64,000 bases of DNA from Onchocerca lupi (lineage: Eukaryota; Nematoda; Chromadorea; Rhabditida; Onchocercidae): positions 62,001 to 126,000 of the forward strand of contig JAOVVO010000105.1 of NCBI GenBank assembly GCA_028564675.1, written 5' to 3'. Below, in pieces: positions 1-14,456 of the stretch; the first letter of the stretch is position 1; the number at the start of each line of letters is the position of its first letter. The notes beneath the pieces are model-generated. The model did no database searches. It was not told the origin of the DNA and saw only the letters and a program-made list of their open reading frames with translations. The position numbers were made by a program, and so were the translations under genes.

Positions 1-870
1 AATGAGCTAATTAATAATTAATAATTAACTGATATTATTAATTAAGTTAAATTTTTTTAAAGTATGTGAATTCTTTTTTTTTTTTGTTTTAATTAAGTTA
101 TGGTTTTCTTAGGGAATGAAGGCCTTTTCTTATTTCATTTTTCATTACTTCATTTATCATAAAAAATTTTCATTTTTGGTTTTACAAAATATGAAAATAT
201 ACTTATTTCCTTTTTTGCTTTGGTTTTTGTTCAAATTGACGAAGTATCGAAATTATCATTCCAATCGATCGAAAAATTTAGTAGTTAGTTTAAAAATGCA
301 ATTTTTTGAATTTTTTGGTAAATTTTGAAATTTTTCACCGATAATTTATTAATATTTTTAAAATATTTATTTTAATATTGTTTAAAAAAAAAAAAAAAAA
401 AAAGAATTCATAGTAAAAGATAGAAGCAAAAGTTATTTGTTTACATTCTTGGTTAAATTTGATGACAATTTGATGGATTCATATCAATCCTCATTTATCG
501 TCTTACTTTTTCATCTTTTTCCTTCAAAATTAATTCCTAATCATTAAATTTTTATTACCTAAGATTTTAAAAAATAATTAATTTTCTAGCTAAATCGATC
601 AAATAGAATTAGGAAAAGTATGTTGTTTAAATTAGAAGAGAAAAAAAGTGAAAAAAATAAAAATAATCATTAAAACTATGGTGATATGAATTGATAAAAA
701 TGATTATAATAATATGATAACTTGGGTAATTATAAATTAAGGATTATCATGATACAAATGATTATTATGATTGTCATTGCATGAAATGACTATGATAATA
801 TGATAATTTAGAATTATAAATTTTATGAAATGATTATCATGATATTTAAAACTTAAAGATATGAATTGTA

Positions 871-966
871 TCATTAATTATGATAATATTGTTTAAGTTA
901 ATTACTATCATATTGTTTTCATTAATTATGATAATATTGTTTGAGTTAATTACTATCATATTCTTT
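871..966. repeat. 48-bp tandem duplication
   Basis: Two copies (871-918 and 919-966) of a 48-bp unit starting TCATTAATTATGATAATATT are nearly identical, with one difference at the A/G before GTTAATTACTATC. The near identity suggests a recent local duplication. Confidence 0.8.
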
Positions 967-2078
967 ACTAAATTAAGATGAATTTTTTTATCTCATTTAT
1001 CATCAACTAATTATTACAAATAAGATTAATTTATTATAAAAATTTATCATAAATATTTGATCTAAATTATCAAATTTTTAATTAATATAGTAATAGATCA
1101 ATGAAACTAGTATAAAGTATAATTATCACGAATAAATTGATGTAAATTAATAGAAAATCATTATCATAATTATCACTAGACACAATCATTATACAAAACG
1201 ATTATACAAAGTGATATAAAAATTATCATGAAATTATAGTATTAAATTATATTACTAGTAAAAAAAAAAATATCATAAATATGAATTCGATTCAATTATA
1301 GCAAATTTTAAAGAATTCCACGCTTTGTATTATCAATTAGTCGAGATAAAAAATGAATTTCATTCAAATATATTTATCAGAAATAAATAAACAAAAAAAA
1401 TATATATATATTTTATTAAAATATTTAAAAATATATATAATACTTAAAAATATATATCCAACATATTGCATGTAATTAAGAAATAATTTAAAATTTTTTT
1501 GATGAAATTTTCATCATAATTCATTTTTTTAATTTAATTTAATTTTATTTTATTTTTTTGCAAATTTCATGCATGCATTTTGACGTTATATGTTTGTCAA
1601 ATCATAAATTAATCATTAATTAATCATAAATTTAATCATAAATCATAAATAATTTGAAATAATAAATCATAATTTAATCATAAATTTGCATTTTCATATT
1701 TCATTTTCTGTTTTAAAAATTTTTTTCCTTCTTCAAATCACTCATTGATTTCAAATTTCATGCATTTATTTGCATTTTACATGTATGCTAAACTTTTTCT
1801 TCATAATATCAATACAAATTATCCTTAAAAATATTATAATTCTGACTACTTTCCAAAAGTATCATTAAATGATAAAAATTTTTGTCAAAAATTGAAAATA
1901 TTTAGCTTTTTTTTTTTTTTTTTTTTGATTGAAATATTGATTTTAACTTAAATTATCAATTGAGACATCATGATTTCATAAATGATTTTTATTTTTCATT
2001 TTAATTAATCATACATTATTCAGCTGTTTAACAAGAACTTTTTTATTGACATTATTTAATGGATGAATTCAATCGTTT

Positions 2079-2110
<32 letters not shown>

Positions 2111-2314
2111 GAAAAATTATTTTTCAACAAAAATTTTTGATTCGAAATTTTTTGGCAAAATTTAAAGAATTTTAAAGTGTTTTCTTTTTCTGTAATAAAA
2201 AATTGAAGTTAATTTTTTTTTTAATTATCTTTCTTTACTTATTTTGGAATATTTTAACATATATATGTTTTGTTATCTAATTAATAGTTTCAATAAATTT
2301 GAAGAATCTTCAGC

Positions 2315-2345
<31 letters not shown>

Positions 2346-3864
2346 AATTTAAGAACTTTATGATATAGAATGGAACATTTGTGCAACAGATTGAGTGATG
2401 AGAAAGATTGAAAAAGTTTAGATAAATTTGCCGGAAATTTAAAAATGAATAAAAAATATTTAACTTAGAAAAAGAAAAAAAAGAAAAAAACGCAACAGAA
2501 GCAAATATTTTTTCTTGCTACAAAGTTTTCATAAGTTTACATTTAAAAATTTTGAAAAATTCGGAAAAAAGTTTCTAATTCTGTTTTTTTTTTTTTTTTT
2601 TTTTTGTTTTATAATTTGTTGGAATTATGTGAATTATTGGATGAAATTAATAAATTGATAGATTAAAGATTGAATGAATCAAATCTTAATTTTAATTATT
2701 TAAATTATTCCTAGCATATAATTTTTTTAAAATAATAGAAAAATATTATATTTTTCCTTTGAAAATTTATTTTTAAAATCATTTCTTTTTCTTTTAATTT
2801 GCATAATTTTATGCGGCAAAATTTAGATAACAAAAAAGATTTTGATTTAACGGAAGTGGAATTGAACGAAATTTAAAATCATTTAAATGGGCAATTATCG
2901 GAAATTAAATTTTTATCGTTAAACCAGAAAAAAAAAATTTCAATGCTGGCGGTCAAAAGAAATAATTAAAAATATGTTTAATTAGAATTATAAAAAATTG
3001 ACTAATATATATATTCTATTATAAAACTATAAAAATTTTCATTCAATGATATGTTTAATGGAAAGAAAACAATTGATGTGAAAATGTGCTAAAAAGAAAA
3101 TTCGAAACTTAATTACATAATAAATTATGAATCTGTTTAAAAAAAAATAATAAATAATTTTTTCCAATCCAAAATAATGCTATGACAGATAAAAATTAAA
3201 CGAAAATTATTTTTTTATTCAAATTTAAAGCTAGAAAATGAATGATTATTAGAAAAAACTCTAATTCTTGATTTATAATTTATCAGATCATATATTTTTC
3301 GGAATACTCAATTATTTTAATTATAAATTATAGAAGAAGAAGATTTCTAATAATTTTTATGAATAATGTTAAATTATATTTTAAAAATTAAAAATTATTT
3401 GTCTCATTTGAATTCATTGAAAAATTTGTAAATGATTCATTTTTTTCAGCTTATTTTCCAATTTTTTGACTTATTTTTTAATTTTAGTTTAAAAATTCAA
3501 ATAAATTGCTTTTATCGATAATTTTTTTTTAATCTTATTTTCTAATCCATTACTCATTATGATATCATAGAATTCTAAAAATTTTTTCTCTAAAGCTATT
3601 ATAGTTTAATTTAAAAATTTATTTGTATTATATTTATTTCTGCCAAAATATTTTCACTGTTTAAAAGATTTTTTGAATTTTTGAGACACTTAAATTACTA
3701 CTAATTTTTCAAATTACCATTCATTAATCTTCTCGAATTATCATTCATTAATTTTCAATGTATTGCAGACTTTAGTAAAGCAAAGTCTGAGAATTTCGAA
3801 TTTTATTTTAACTTTTCTTTTTTTATTTTATTTTTCATTTTCATTTCATTTTTCTTTTACTTTA

Positions 3865-3901
<37 letters not shown>

Positions 3902-6900
3902 ATTTGCGAAATTTCTTTCGAAATACTATAAAGAAATAAAATGTCAATGAAAAAATTCTCTGAGAAAAAACAATTTTTGAGCATTTCTAATTATCTTAAA
4001 ATAGAAAAAAAAAAAAAAGATTGAACATTTATACGAAAATGTTTTTAATTATTACTTTTCTGCTGGAAAAAAATATTCAAAAAATATTTTAACAAAATAA
4101 ATAATTTTTACGTGTTTTTTTTAAATCTTAAAATTTTTCATTTCTTTTTCATTTCATAAATTGATCCAATTTGATTGCAATGATTTTATTTCTATTCCAT
4201 TTATTATTTCTATTTTTGCGCAAAAAAAAAGAAAAAAAGAAATGATAAAACTTTTGTGACAAAATAGAAAATGATTCATTATTCAACTTTTTTTTTTTCG
4301 GAACATTTTTTAGATTTATTTAATAATAAAATATTTATAATTTATTTATTTCATCCAAAATTTCAATTACTAATAAAATTTCTGAAATATTTTATTGAAT
4401 AATTATTCATCTATTTAATTATTTCTGCTTATTAATTGAAAGAAAATTTCTTACCGTAAAAGTTCTTGATAAATTTTGAACAAATTACTTTATAAAAAGT
4501 ATTTAAGTTCCATTGATGTATAAATCTTTTTAGAATTTGTTGCTCTAAAAAAAAAACAATATTAGAAAATTAGCCAAATATTTCGATTATTTAATTATCA
4601 TATTTAATTATAATATTATGAACTTATTTCGTATTATAAGTTATTTCTTATTGTAAAAAAACCCTAAATTCCTTTGAAAATGAATTTTTTTACTAAATGT
4701 ATATTTATTTTATACAATAAATTAAAAATATTAGTTCAAATAATCGATATTCGATTATTCTTCAAAATAATGTAATAATAATTACTTGTATGAAAAAAAA
4801 AAATGAATAAATACTCTATTAAACGTAAAAATAAAATTAAATAATATTTGAATTTAGATTACATAAATTTCTAATTTAAGAAATAAAAATTTTAATTCAA
4901 TTAAAAGATATTTCAAATTCCATTCGTACTTGTCAGGAAAATCCATCGAAAGTTTTTTTTTTTTTTTCGCTCTTTCTGATGAAAATAATACAAGAAAAAA
5001 AAAAGTAATTTCAAAAATAGAAATCATTTGGTAAAAAGTAGCAAAAGAAAATATTTGATAGAAAATTCAAAAAAAAAAAAAAAAATAAAACAAAAAACTG
5101 AAATTGTTGCAACTTAAAAAAGGAAATATTTTCAAAAAAACGAAAAACTAAAATTGAAAAAAAATTATTTCCTCAAAAAAAAAAAAAAGAAAAAAGAAAA
5201 GAAAGGAAATATAGAGAAAAAATTATTAATCAGAAAAGAAAAAGACCAGAAATCTTTACATTATGAAAAAAAAAAAAAAAATTGTTTTTGAAAAGAAAAA
5301 GAAATGAAATTTTGAAGAAATAAATGGTTTGAAAAGTTTTTTTTTTTTTTGCAATAAATACGAAAAATTTGAAACTTTGTGATAAAATATTTGCAAAAAA
5401 TTAAAAAATTTTTTTCTTTTAACTACTTTTTTTTTTATCTTTTATTAATCAATTTAATCGAAAAGTTGAAAAAGTCATTTGTTCTTCTTTTTTTCTTTTC
5501 ATTTATTAATTAAAAATTTTGTTTTTATATCTCTTTTATAGTTTATTTCCTGTTTCATTTTCATTTTTCTCTGAATATAGCCCATCTATTTTCTATCAGA
5601 AAATTTTTTTTTTTTTTCATTATAATATTTTAAATTCTATTATCAATATCAATCTACTGATTAGTCATTGAAATAATGGAAGATCTTAAAATTACTTAAA
5701 TTAAAATATTAGTTCAATGATTAAATTAATTATGCGAATCATTAATGATTTGGAATATAAAAATTAGAATGTAAAAATAAAAAAATTTTAATTAGAATAT
5801 TAATTAGAATATAAAAATTAATTGGAATATAAAATTAAAAAAATTACTTAATTAGAATATAAAATTAATGATAAAACTAATGGTTGAAATAAATGAAGAG
5901 AATTATTGATTGTTAACATTAATTCTACGAATATTGATATCATGATGACATAGTTATATGTAATTCGATATTATTATCTTGCGACGAATATTCATAAACT
6001 AGTATTTAAAATATATTTTAATAATTTATTTCATTTCTTTTAACGATTAAATTTTAATATAATTTATTAAAAAAATCGTAATTAATTACGACATTAATTG
6101 ATTAAAATAGAAATTTTTATAAAATATTTTGCGTGTTACGTGCTCCATTCACTTTTTTTCTACGTATTTTCATACGTTTTGCATATTTCAATGCACTTTT
6201 TTTCAAGTCTTTTCTCTCATGTAACAAAAACATATAATTTAAAATTATATCTACTATTTATAATACTAATTAATATATACAATAATTTTAAAGTATTATG
6301 TTTTAGGATTTCCTAATTCAAACGTGGTGCATCATAATGATCCGTTATATTTGGCGTAAAAAAACGTGAAAAAACATCACGTATCATTTAATTTGCCGTT
6401 TGATTGTTCCACGCATGCAACGTAATATGCAAATGTGATCCGTCTATCTCAGGAATGCTTTTTTTTTTTCTCCCCATTTGAAATTTATTTCAAATTTTCA
6501 AAATAATAATTTTTTTAAAAATACACAAAAAATTAATTAATTTTTGGAAACAAAGCATAAGTTAGAAAAGTACAATAAAATTAGCTAGAAAATTTTATTC
6601 AAATATTGTTTGGCTTAATAAATTATTTAATTTAAAAACAATCAATTTCAAATTAGTTTTGAGTTAAGGAATAGAATATATCAAGAGTAGAAATAATGAT
6701 TAGTTAATAATTAAATTTTAATTATATACTTAAGCGCAATTCATATGTTTACCAAGATATGGGAATTGATTTATATTTCTAATTTTCCAATTAAATATCC
6801 TATTAATTTATAAAATATTTCGAAAAATCTCAACATTTGATTTGATCAAACAATATCTCATTAAGTTTAATATAAAATGGAAATAATTCATTTTTCTTTC

Positions 6901-7510
6901 ATTCTTTTTTTTTTTCTCTTCTTGCATTTTTTTTTTAAAAAATTTGAAGATTTTTGCATAAAATGAAATAATTAGAACAGTTTTTCTGAATGTTAAAATT
7001 ATAAAACTTCTAAACTTAAAAAAAAAAAATAAAAATAAAAATAAAGCAATTGTGAGATACAATTAAGAAGTAAAGAAATAGAAAAAATAGAAGCGAAATT
7101 TTACAATTTAATTTATTTCAGCTTCCATAACTTTCCAGATGTTTTAAAATAAAGATTTTTTTTTTTTTTTTACTGAGAATTTTGATTTTCATTATTTTGG
7201 CTTCATTTTTAATTAGTATTTAGATATTAAATTATTATTATTTTTTGATTAGGAGATGATTAAAAGCGGTATGTTACTGTAATTGCAATTTGCTTTTTTC
7301 AATTAAATTTTGCAATAATCGAATTAAATTATGAAATGAAAAATTTAAGCGAATAATTAGATAACTTATTACTTAATTTTATTGAATTATTACTGTAATC
7401 TGTTGTTTTAAAATATTATTCATAATTTTTTTATTTTTAGAAAAGATAATCTTATCTTTCACATGTTTTTGACATGAAACAAGAATTCGTGTAATATTAA
7501 TCGTTTTTAT

Positions 7511-7595
7511 AAATAATAATAATAGCATTAATAACAATAATAATAATAATTATAAAAATAATAATAATAATTGTAAAAATAATAATAATAATAAC

Positions 7596-7633
<38 letters not shown>

Positions 7634-7641
7634 TAATAATT
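7511..7641. repeat. (AAT)n microsatellite
   Basis: About 130 bp of interrupted AAT/ATA trinucleotide repeat, with occasional AAC, TTAT and GC interruptions. It is likely to be length-polymorphic. Confidence 0.9.
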
Positions 7642-8606
7642 GCATTTAATTTATCGAATATTTCTGATATTAAACAATGATTAATTATTTAATTAAATAA
7701 TGACTAAGAGAGTTTTGGTTTTTTCTCAAAATTTGATTTTTTTTTTTTTTTTTTTGATAGAATATATTTTTTTTTTTCCTTCAATCGAATATTTTCTTTT
7801 TTTTTTTTTTTTTTGTAACACGAAATGAATAATCAAAAATTTTGATATTTCACAAAATTTCCCCTAAAATTTTTAATTATTTAAAAGAACCGTATTTCAT
7901 TTGTAAAAGAATTTTTTTTGTGAAATTTTATCATATCAATAATACATTTAAAATGTCATGTAAAATTAAAAAAGTATCGAATGGTTTTTTAATTTTGCAA
8001 AATAACATAAAAGAAAAGAAGGAGAAGAAGAAAATGTACATATTTATGAAATTAATATCTAAAACAAAACTTTATAAATTTACATCTAAAAAAAAAAAGA
8101 GAAAAAAAAAAAGAAAGAAAGAAAGACAAATCTTTTTGAAGCAACTAAACAATACAAATTGTAGAGATTTCAAAAATAATTTTAATTTTATTTTCATTTT
8201 CCAATCATTATTGCTAAATGAAATTTTATACGACAAAAAATAGAATAATGAAAAAGTGAAGAAGGAAAAAGTGGGGGGGAAAAAAAAAACGACTAATTTA
8301 AATCGAAAATCGTTTAATTTAACAAAAAAAAAAGAAAGAAAAAAGAAGGAAAAAATGTTTCATTTTTAAAATTTTCATTGAATAAAATTAAAAATTTATG
8401 CAAAACCAATTTAGTACATAGCTTAGCAAAGTTTAATTTAATCGAAATTTTTTATTTGATTGAATTCCTCCCAATTTAAATCAGTTTTTTCTTTTTTTTT
8501 TTAAAAAGAGAATTTCTAAAGTTGCTAAAAGCTTTGAAGTTTCTTATTTAAAATTTTTCTTTTCATTTTTTATTATTAGCAGGAAACATCATAACTTTTT
8601 ATTATG

Positions 8607-8677
<71 letters not shown>
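8607..8677. repeat. Double poly(A) tract, A41-TTT-A27
   Basis: A 41-base run of A is followed by TTT and a further 27 As. This is the longest homopolymer block on the + strand of the window. A tract of this kind could be the 3' tail of an old retroposed copy, but no recognisable body is attached. Its length may be an assembly estimate. Confidence 0.85.
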
Positions 8678-9945
8678 CAAAACAAAACTCAAATGTTAAA
8701 AAAAAAAAAAAACAAATAAAAATGATGAAAAAGGTGATAAAAACATTTGTTTTGCTTTGTTTCTGATGAATTTGAATTTGAAAATTTTATTTAACAGCTA
8801 AACTATTAAACTAAAATTCTTTCTTCATTTATGAGAAATTTTTATTACCCTTTCTTTATTTTTATTTGTTTATTTTTACATTTTATTTGTTTTTATTTTC
8901 CAATTTCCTCAAGTTATAAAATATTTTTGGCAGTATATTTCATTATTCCTGCTTGTTTCATTTTCATTTTCTTTTAAATTTATAGATACATAATTCTATC
9001 ATATTTAATTTTGGAATATTTTAATTTCAAGATTTAATCTTATCACATATAATAAATTTGAAATATTTTAATTTAGGATTTAATTCAAAAAAAAAAATTG
9101 GGAATTTTTTTTTTTTTTTTAATAATTATTTCTTTTTTCTTACTTCTACAACAATATATTTGCGTTATTTAAAAATATGTTTTCATCACTAAATTTTACA
9201 TGTTGTAAAGTTTTAACTATTTTTTGAACTATTTTTTTAAAAAAAAATTTGAAACAATCACTTTTCTGAATTATCTCAAAAGAAAAAAAAATTTGAATAT
9301 AATTTAAATGAAAAATTTATTTAAATCGTAGAATTTTTCGTTAAATTTTGAAAAATTTTCGAAATAACAAGAATTTCTTTTATCTTACTTTCGTTTATTT
9401 CCTGTTTCTTTTTTTTTTTTTTTTTACTTTAATACCTTATTTTATTTATTCCTTTCTTTAATTCTTTTGCTTTAATGGAAAAAAGGGCAAAAGATTTAAA
9501 TTGATTTTTACTGGAGATACTGAAGTTATTTTAAACATATATGTTAAAAATTCATTTCTTAGCTAAAATTTTTTCGTAAAAAAAATTAATAAATTGACTA
9601 ACAATTGTCTCAAGTTTTAAAAATTAGTTTCTATTCCTTCTATCCTTTCATCCTGTTCAAGTTATTTTAGTTATCTTATTTATCATTTCCTTTCATCTTG
9701 TTTTGTTTTTTTATCATTTTGCAAGAAAAAAATGGGAGAAGGAAAACGAAAAAAAAAGAAACGGAAACTATTTTTTATTTTTCATTTTTACTTTTTTTTT
9801 TTCTCATTTCAATGTATTATTGATATTCAATATGTATGATTCAAAAATGAAAAGAAGAAATAAACAAAGAAATATTTTTATTTTTGCCAAATTTTTCATT
9901 GGAATAAGCAAATTTTCTGCAAAAAAATTTCATTTGGTTCTTATA

Positions 9946-10015
9946 ATTCGATCAATCAATATTGCCATTCTTTAACATTATAGTGTTGAAGAATGGCAAT
10001 ATTGATTGACTGAAT
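9946..10015. other. Near-perfect 70-nt hairpin, small-RNA-precursor-like
   Basis: The arms 9952-9972 and 9989-10009 are exact 21-bp reverse complements. They continue inward through one T.G wobble (9973/9988) and four pairs (9974-9977 with 9984-9987) to a 6-nt loop at 9978-9983. They continue outward through one mismatch, one G.T wobble and four pairs to 9946/10015. That gives about 31 paired positions in 70 nt, with arms of moderate GC (TTGCCATTC) unlike the surrounding homopolymers. The size and terminal loop suit a pre-miRNA or endo-siRNA hairpin on either strand. A palindromic transposon remnant is the alternative. I do not recognise the arm sequence as a known miRNA. Confidence 0.5.
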
Positions 10016-12574
10016 AGAGCATCAAAGAGGAAGCGAATGTGTAATTATTGCATGAAATAAATCATGGAAATTTTTTTCTTCTTTTTTTTTTCTTGCACTA
10101 TTAAATTGCATAAAGTTTCATAAATTATTAAATGCTCATTATATATTTTTTTGTCAATGACAAATTATTGTTTTTTTTTTTGAAATTATTAAAATTTTAC
10201 GAAAAATTTCAGATTTTCCTATTTATTCATTAAATTTTCAGTATATTTTGTATCGGTAATTAATTATTCAGCATTTATTATTTCTTTAATTATGTATAAA
10301 TTTAATTTCGTTAATCACAAGATTTTCTATCATGTTACAACTGCAAGTATCTTCTATGTCAAAAATTTCTGTAATTTTTCAAATTTTATTTTTAATTTGA
10401 ATTATTTAACACCAATTTAAATTTTCAAAATATTTCTTATTTTAATTGCTATTTTATAGCTTATATGAGAAGAAATATTTTTTACAAGAATTTAGGATTA
10501 ATCGTAAAATTTGAATTGATTTAAATTAACATCATTAGTACAGCATTTGAAAGCATTTAGTGATTGAAAAACAATCGATAAAATATGCAAAAAAAAAAAT
10601 TATTATTATCAAACTATTAGTTAAAACTATAATAAGCAAATTAAAAAGCAACGAAAGTTTGCCAATTTTCCTTATAAAAATATATTAACAATAAAAAATA
10701 AAAATTAAAAAAAATTATATTATATTATTTAATATTTTATAATTCTATGGCACTTATTCATTTTGAATTCTTTCTTCGGTAATAGTAAAACATCTTATTT
10801 TTTTCTTTTTTCATCTTCTAAACATAATTTTGACTAAAAATTCGATATAATTAATTTTTATTTTCGTAGCAACAGTAAATGATTGGTTTTTTTTTTCCAT
10901 TCAAAAGATTGCCAAAAATTTTGGGGGTCATCCTTTAAAGGATGAATGACCTTGAACCTTTAAAAATCATCATTTGTTGACCTTTAAAGGTCATCATTTG
11001 TTGCATTCTTATTGATTCGTATATTAATAATTTTGAAGAGATATTGAAACGTTTTTTACTGTTTTTTTTTTTTCAAAACGCTATTTTAATCGTTCAAAAT
11101 AGTCAATTAATACTTCAAAAACTTATCATTTTTTTCTTCCACTCTATCTTATTCTTGTATTAAATTAAGATAATGAAAATAAAATAAATGAAAAACTAAT
11201 AAAAAAAAAAGTTGATTTTGTCTTATTTTTGAAATTTATTAAAAAAAATATACTAAGTAGAATTTTTTATCTTCTTTCATACACAAAGACATTTTTTATT
11301 TCGTTCTTTTTTCTCTTTTTTTTTTTTCTTCTTAATATTCGATTATTTATTGCTATTTTGTGGAAAAATAAAAATTTTGGAGCTCAAAAAAAAAGGAAAA
11401 AAAAAAACGAATATATCAAATCGGATGAAATTTACATTTTTTCTCCAGGGATTTTTATCATTTTAGCACAACTCTTTGCTTTCATCTAAACCCAGAAAAT
11501 GCTATCTGATTTAAAGTCATCGGGAATTTTTGAATTGAAGTAAAATTTTTTTGACAAGAATTGAACCATTACTAAATTGACATGTTTTGCTTATTTTGAA
11601 AATAATAGCAATTGCGTATAATCAGTAATTTTTGATGGTTTGACTTATATGATTATGATATATTTATTGTGAAATTATTTGCTTGATCAAAATCGAATAA
11701 TTTTTTAATCGATAAATTAAAGATCAAAATATATATTTTATTGAATTTTCATTCATTTCCCATTCACTATTTTCCAGTATTACAATATTAATGTAATTAA
11801 TGCATTTGTTAAATGAAATTATCGCGACTATTAGTGATTGACATCACTAATTTATGATTTTGACATAATAATTAATGATTGATATCATAAATTAATTGCA
11901 GATGTTCCCTTGAATTTTCTTTCAACAATTGTGAATTTATTTTGACAGATTCTTATTTTAAAATAAATTTCCCGGCTTTTTTCTCAATGAATAATTTTTA
12001 TTGATAAAAATGTAAAAGTAATAATAAAGATAATCATAGTAGTATTTGAATGTTTGAAGTGTAATTAAATAAAATTTTTCTTGCCGCTTTTTTTTTGGTC
12101 CTAATAAAAGTTTAAAATAAATTGAATGAGCAAATAAGAAAATTAATGATGATTATAATTAAAGATATAAGATATTAATTATTATTATCATTTCTATGAT
12201 ATTTGTTGTCTATGAATTTTACTGTTTCTAACATTCGATATTTCAATTACGCTGCAATAATTGCTTTTATTTTGAAATCATTAATTGGTAGCATAAATTC
12301 CGTTAAAATTCATCATAATCTTCATTAAAATCCCTTAAAATCATTATATTCGTTAAAATCATTCTAATCTGTGTATTTATCTCATCATTATTATCATAAA
12401 TTTCATTTATATTTTAAGGATGGAATTTTTTACAATCTATTTCATCAAAAATAATATTTATCTGTGGTGGCATATAACGATTGTTTTAAAAATACGATTT
12501 TAAATTTAAATGTATCACATCATTTTAAAAATTTCACGATCAATTCAAATAAATCATCTTAAAATTCAAACCGC

Positions 12575-12745
12575 TCACTTAGTTTTACCTGTCACAGATG
12601 TGATGAGTAAAAGAAAAAGCGGGTGTATTTATATAGAAACATGCATCGAATGCAACGTTGCATGAAAATTTGAAAGCAATCAATGAAGGAATTGCAAAGT
12701 TATGTGAGGAATAACCAACGAAGACTCATATTTTTATTTATTTAA
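12575..12745 (+). repeat. Dispersed repeat, copy 1
   Basis: This stretch shares ordered blocks with 34420-34695 in the same orientation. The blocks are CACTTA(G/C)TTTTA(C/T)CTG followed by TCACAGATGTGAT; the 14-bp perfect palindrome ATGCAACGTTGCAT (12650-12663); and AAAGCAATC...GAAG...AAAGTTATGTGAGGA near the 3' end. The two copies are over 20 kb apart and more GC-rich than their surroundings, so they are probably members of a dispersed family (short non-autonomous element type). I see no terminal inverted repeats or coding capacity. Confidence 0.65.
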
Positions 12746-13645
12746 ATTTTGCATAGCATACCATGTTTTTCGACTAATTTTATTTTAATGATTAAAATAT
12801 AAATATAAGTTTGTTAAAGCATAGATATAAGATGCAGATATGCTATTTATAATATCGGTAGACTAAATTTTAGAGATATTATCTGTATTTCAAATCGTAG
12901 GTAAACAGTTATGATAGTAGTAAATAACTATTTAAAATACAGTTTTATTGCTCAAAATACTCTGCATTTTGTTATTTATAAATATAAAACTTGAAATAAA
13001 GTAAGTATATGAAATTTAAATATAGATCTGCTACTCAAAATATGAAATATAGATATACTATTTAAATATTTCGTTTTTCCACATCGTAAAAAGCATTAAA
13101 ATACCATTTTGTTAATTTCATTTCATTTCTTATCTCTCTTTTTTTCTAAAATACTACTGAAAATTATATCTAAAAGTCAAATACAAATAAATATTGTATA
13201 GATATAAAATATGATACTTGGAATATATTTTATATCAAAGATACATAAATACTACTTATATACATATCAAAATTTATAAATCATTTAAAATACAGATATG
13301 TTTGAAATATTTGAAATATAACTTTGATTTTAATAACTATTTATTATTGTTAATTAATTTTCATATACTTTTTATGCAATACAGGAAAATTTCGTAAAAA
13401 TTTTCTTGAAATTTTACTACTACAAACATTTGAAAATTGAATTTAATTGACCAAATGGATGAATTGGCAAACTTTTACACCAAAACATTTGTGCAAAAGG
13501 GAAAGAAATATCTATTATGCTAAAGAAAGATTAAAATTTTAAGGATACAGCTGTCTGAACAGTGGTAGAATTAATTGTTAGTAAGCAGAAGAAGAAGAAA
13601 TGTAATTCGATCGTTTTAGTTTTCATCTTAACTTTATTTTTGTTT

Positions 13646-13745
13646 ATTATTTATTTGTTTACAATTTTATTTTCGGTTTACATCTTTCAACAATTATTAT
13701 TTATTTGTTTACAATTTATTTTCGGTTTACTTCTTCCAATAATTC
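13646..13745. repeat. 50-bp tandem duplication
   Basis: Two copies of a 50-bp unit beginning ATTATTTATTTGTTTACAAT are separated by no spacer and differ at only a few positions. The hydrophobic open frame across 13562-13765 is explained by this repeat and by T-richness. Confidence 0.75.
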
Positions 13746-14407
13746 ATTTATATTTTCTTCATTAATTTCTACATTTTTCACCAATTTTTTTTTTTTTTTC
13801 ATTTCATTCATTAAATATTTTGTTTATTTTAATTAATTCATTAATTCATTTTTTATTTATTTCTCCTTTTTTTTAATTTATTATCCATTTTAATTATGTT
13901 ACAATTCTATTTATTTACTATTTGATATTTATTTTTTCATTTAATTCTCAAATTTACTAATGATATATTCAATTTTTTTTCTTATCTTTAATATCATTTG
14001 CTTATCAATTTCATCGTTTACAATGCTTCTTAGAAACTTTTAGCTCCACCATTATCTCCACCATTCTCGGCAATCAAACTCATCAATTAATTTCCATGCT
14101 TGATAGTCATTTGGGATTTTAAATTTGCATAAATTTATATTCATTATTGTATTTTATTTTTTATTTTTTTTTTTTTTTTTTGAATTATTGAAATATCAGA
14201 ATGATAGTTTATTTTTTACTCTTTTTTGTCTATTTCAGACTAAAATTTATGCATTCGTTTTGTTTTGTTAATCGTTATTTGTTAGTTCGAAAATTGAATT
14301 AATTTCTACGATTAAATGAAAAGCCAATTTTCTAGTTTATTTTTACTTTGCATTTAGACGAATGTTTATCGCATTTTCGAGCAAAAATATGAGAAAATAA
14401 TGTTTTC

Positions 14408-14456
<49 letters not shown>

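Larger units (their letters stand above)
1..9945. other. AT-rich non-coding region, no gene seen
   Basis: I find no chain of open reading frames with matching splice sites on either strand. The open frames present translate to Lys-, Phe- or Ile-rich low-complexity protein, as expected from A- and T-runs. Long T-runs on the + strand occur near 2088, 2330, 2583 and 3869, and A-runs near 5070, 5267 and 8607. Between about 650 and 1260 the sequence is full of imperfect ATTATCATGAT-like palindromes. A short stretch at 6100-6460 is less AT-rich and contains several ACGT-type words, but I could not build an exon from it. The region could hold distal regulatory DNA or a very long intron. Confidence 0.6.

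Noticed and set aside
6427..6434. ATGCAAAT octamer (POU-type site)
   Set aside because: A single 8-bp match is expected by chance in AT-rich DNA.
7842..8243. 133-aa open frame on the + strand
   Set aside because: Lys-rich product of A-runs, no splice partners, no recognisable domain.
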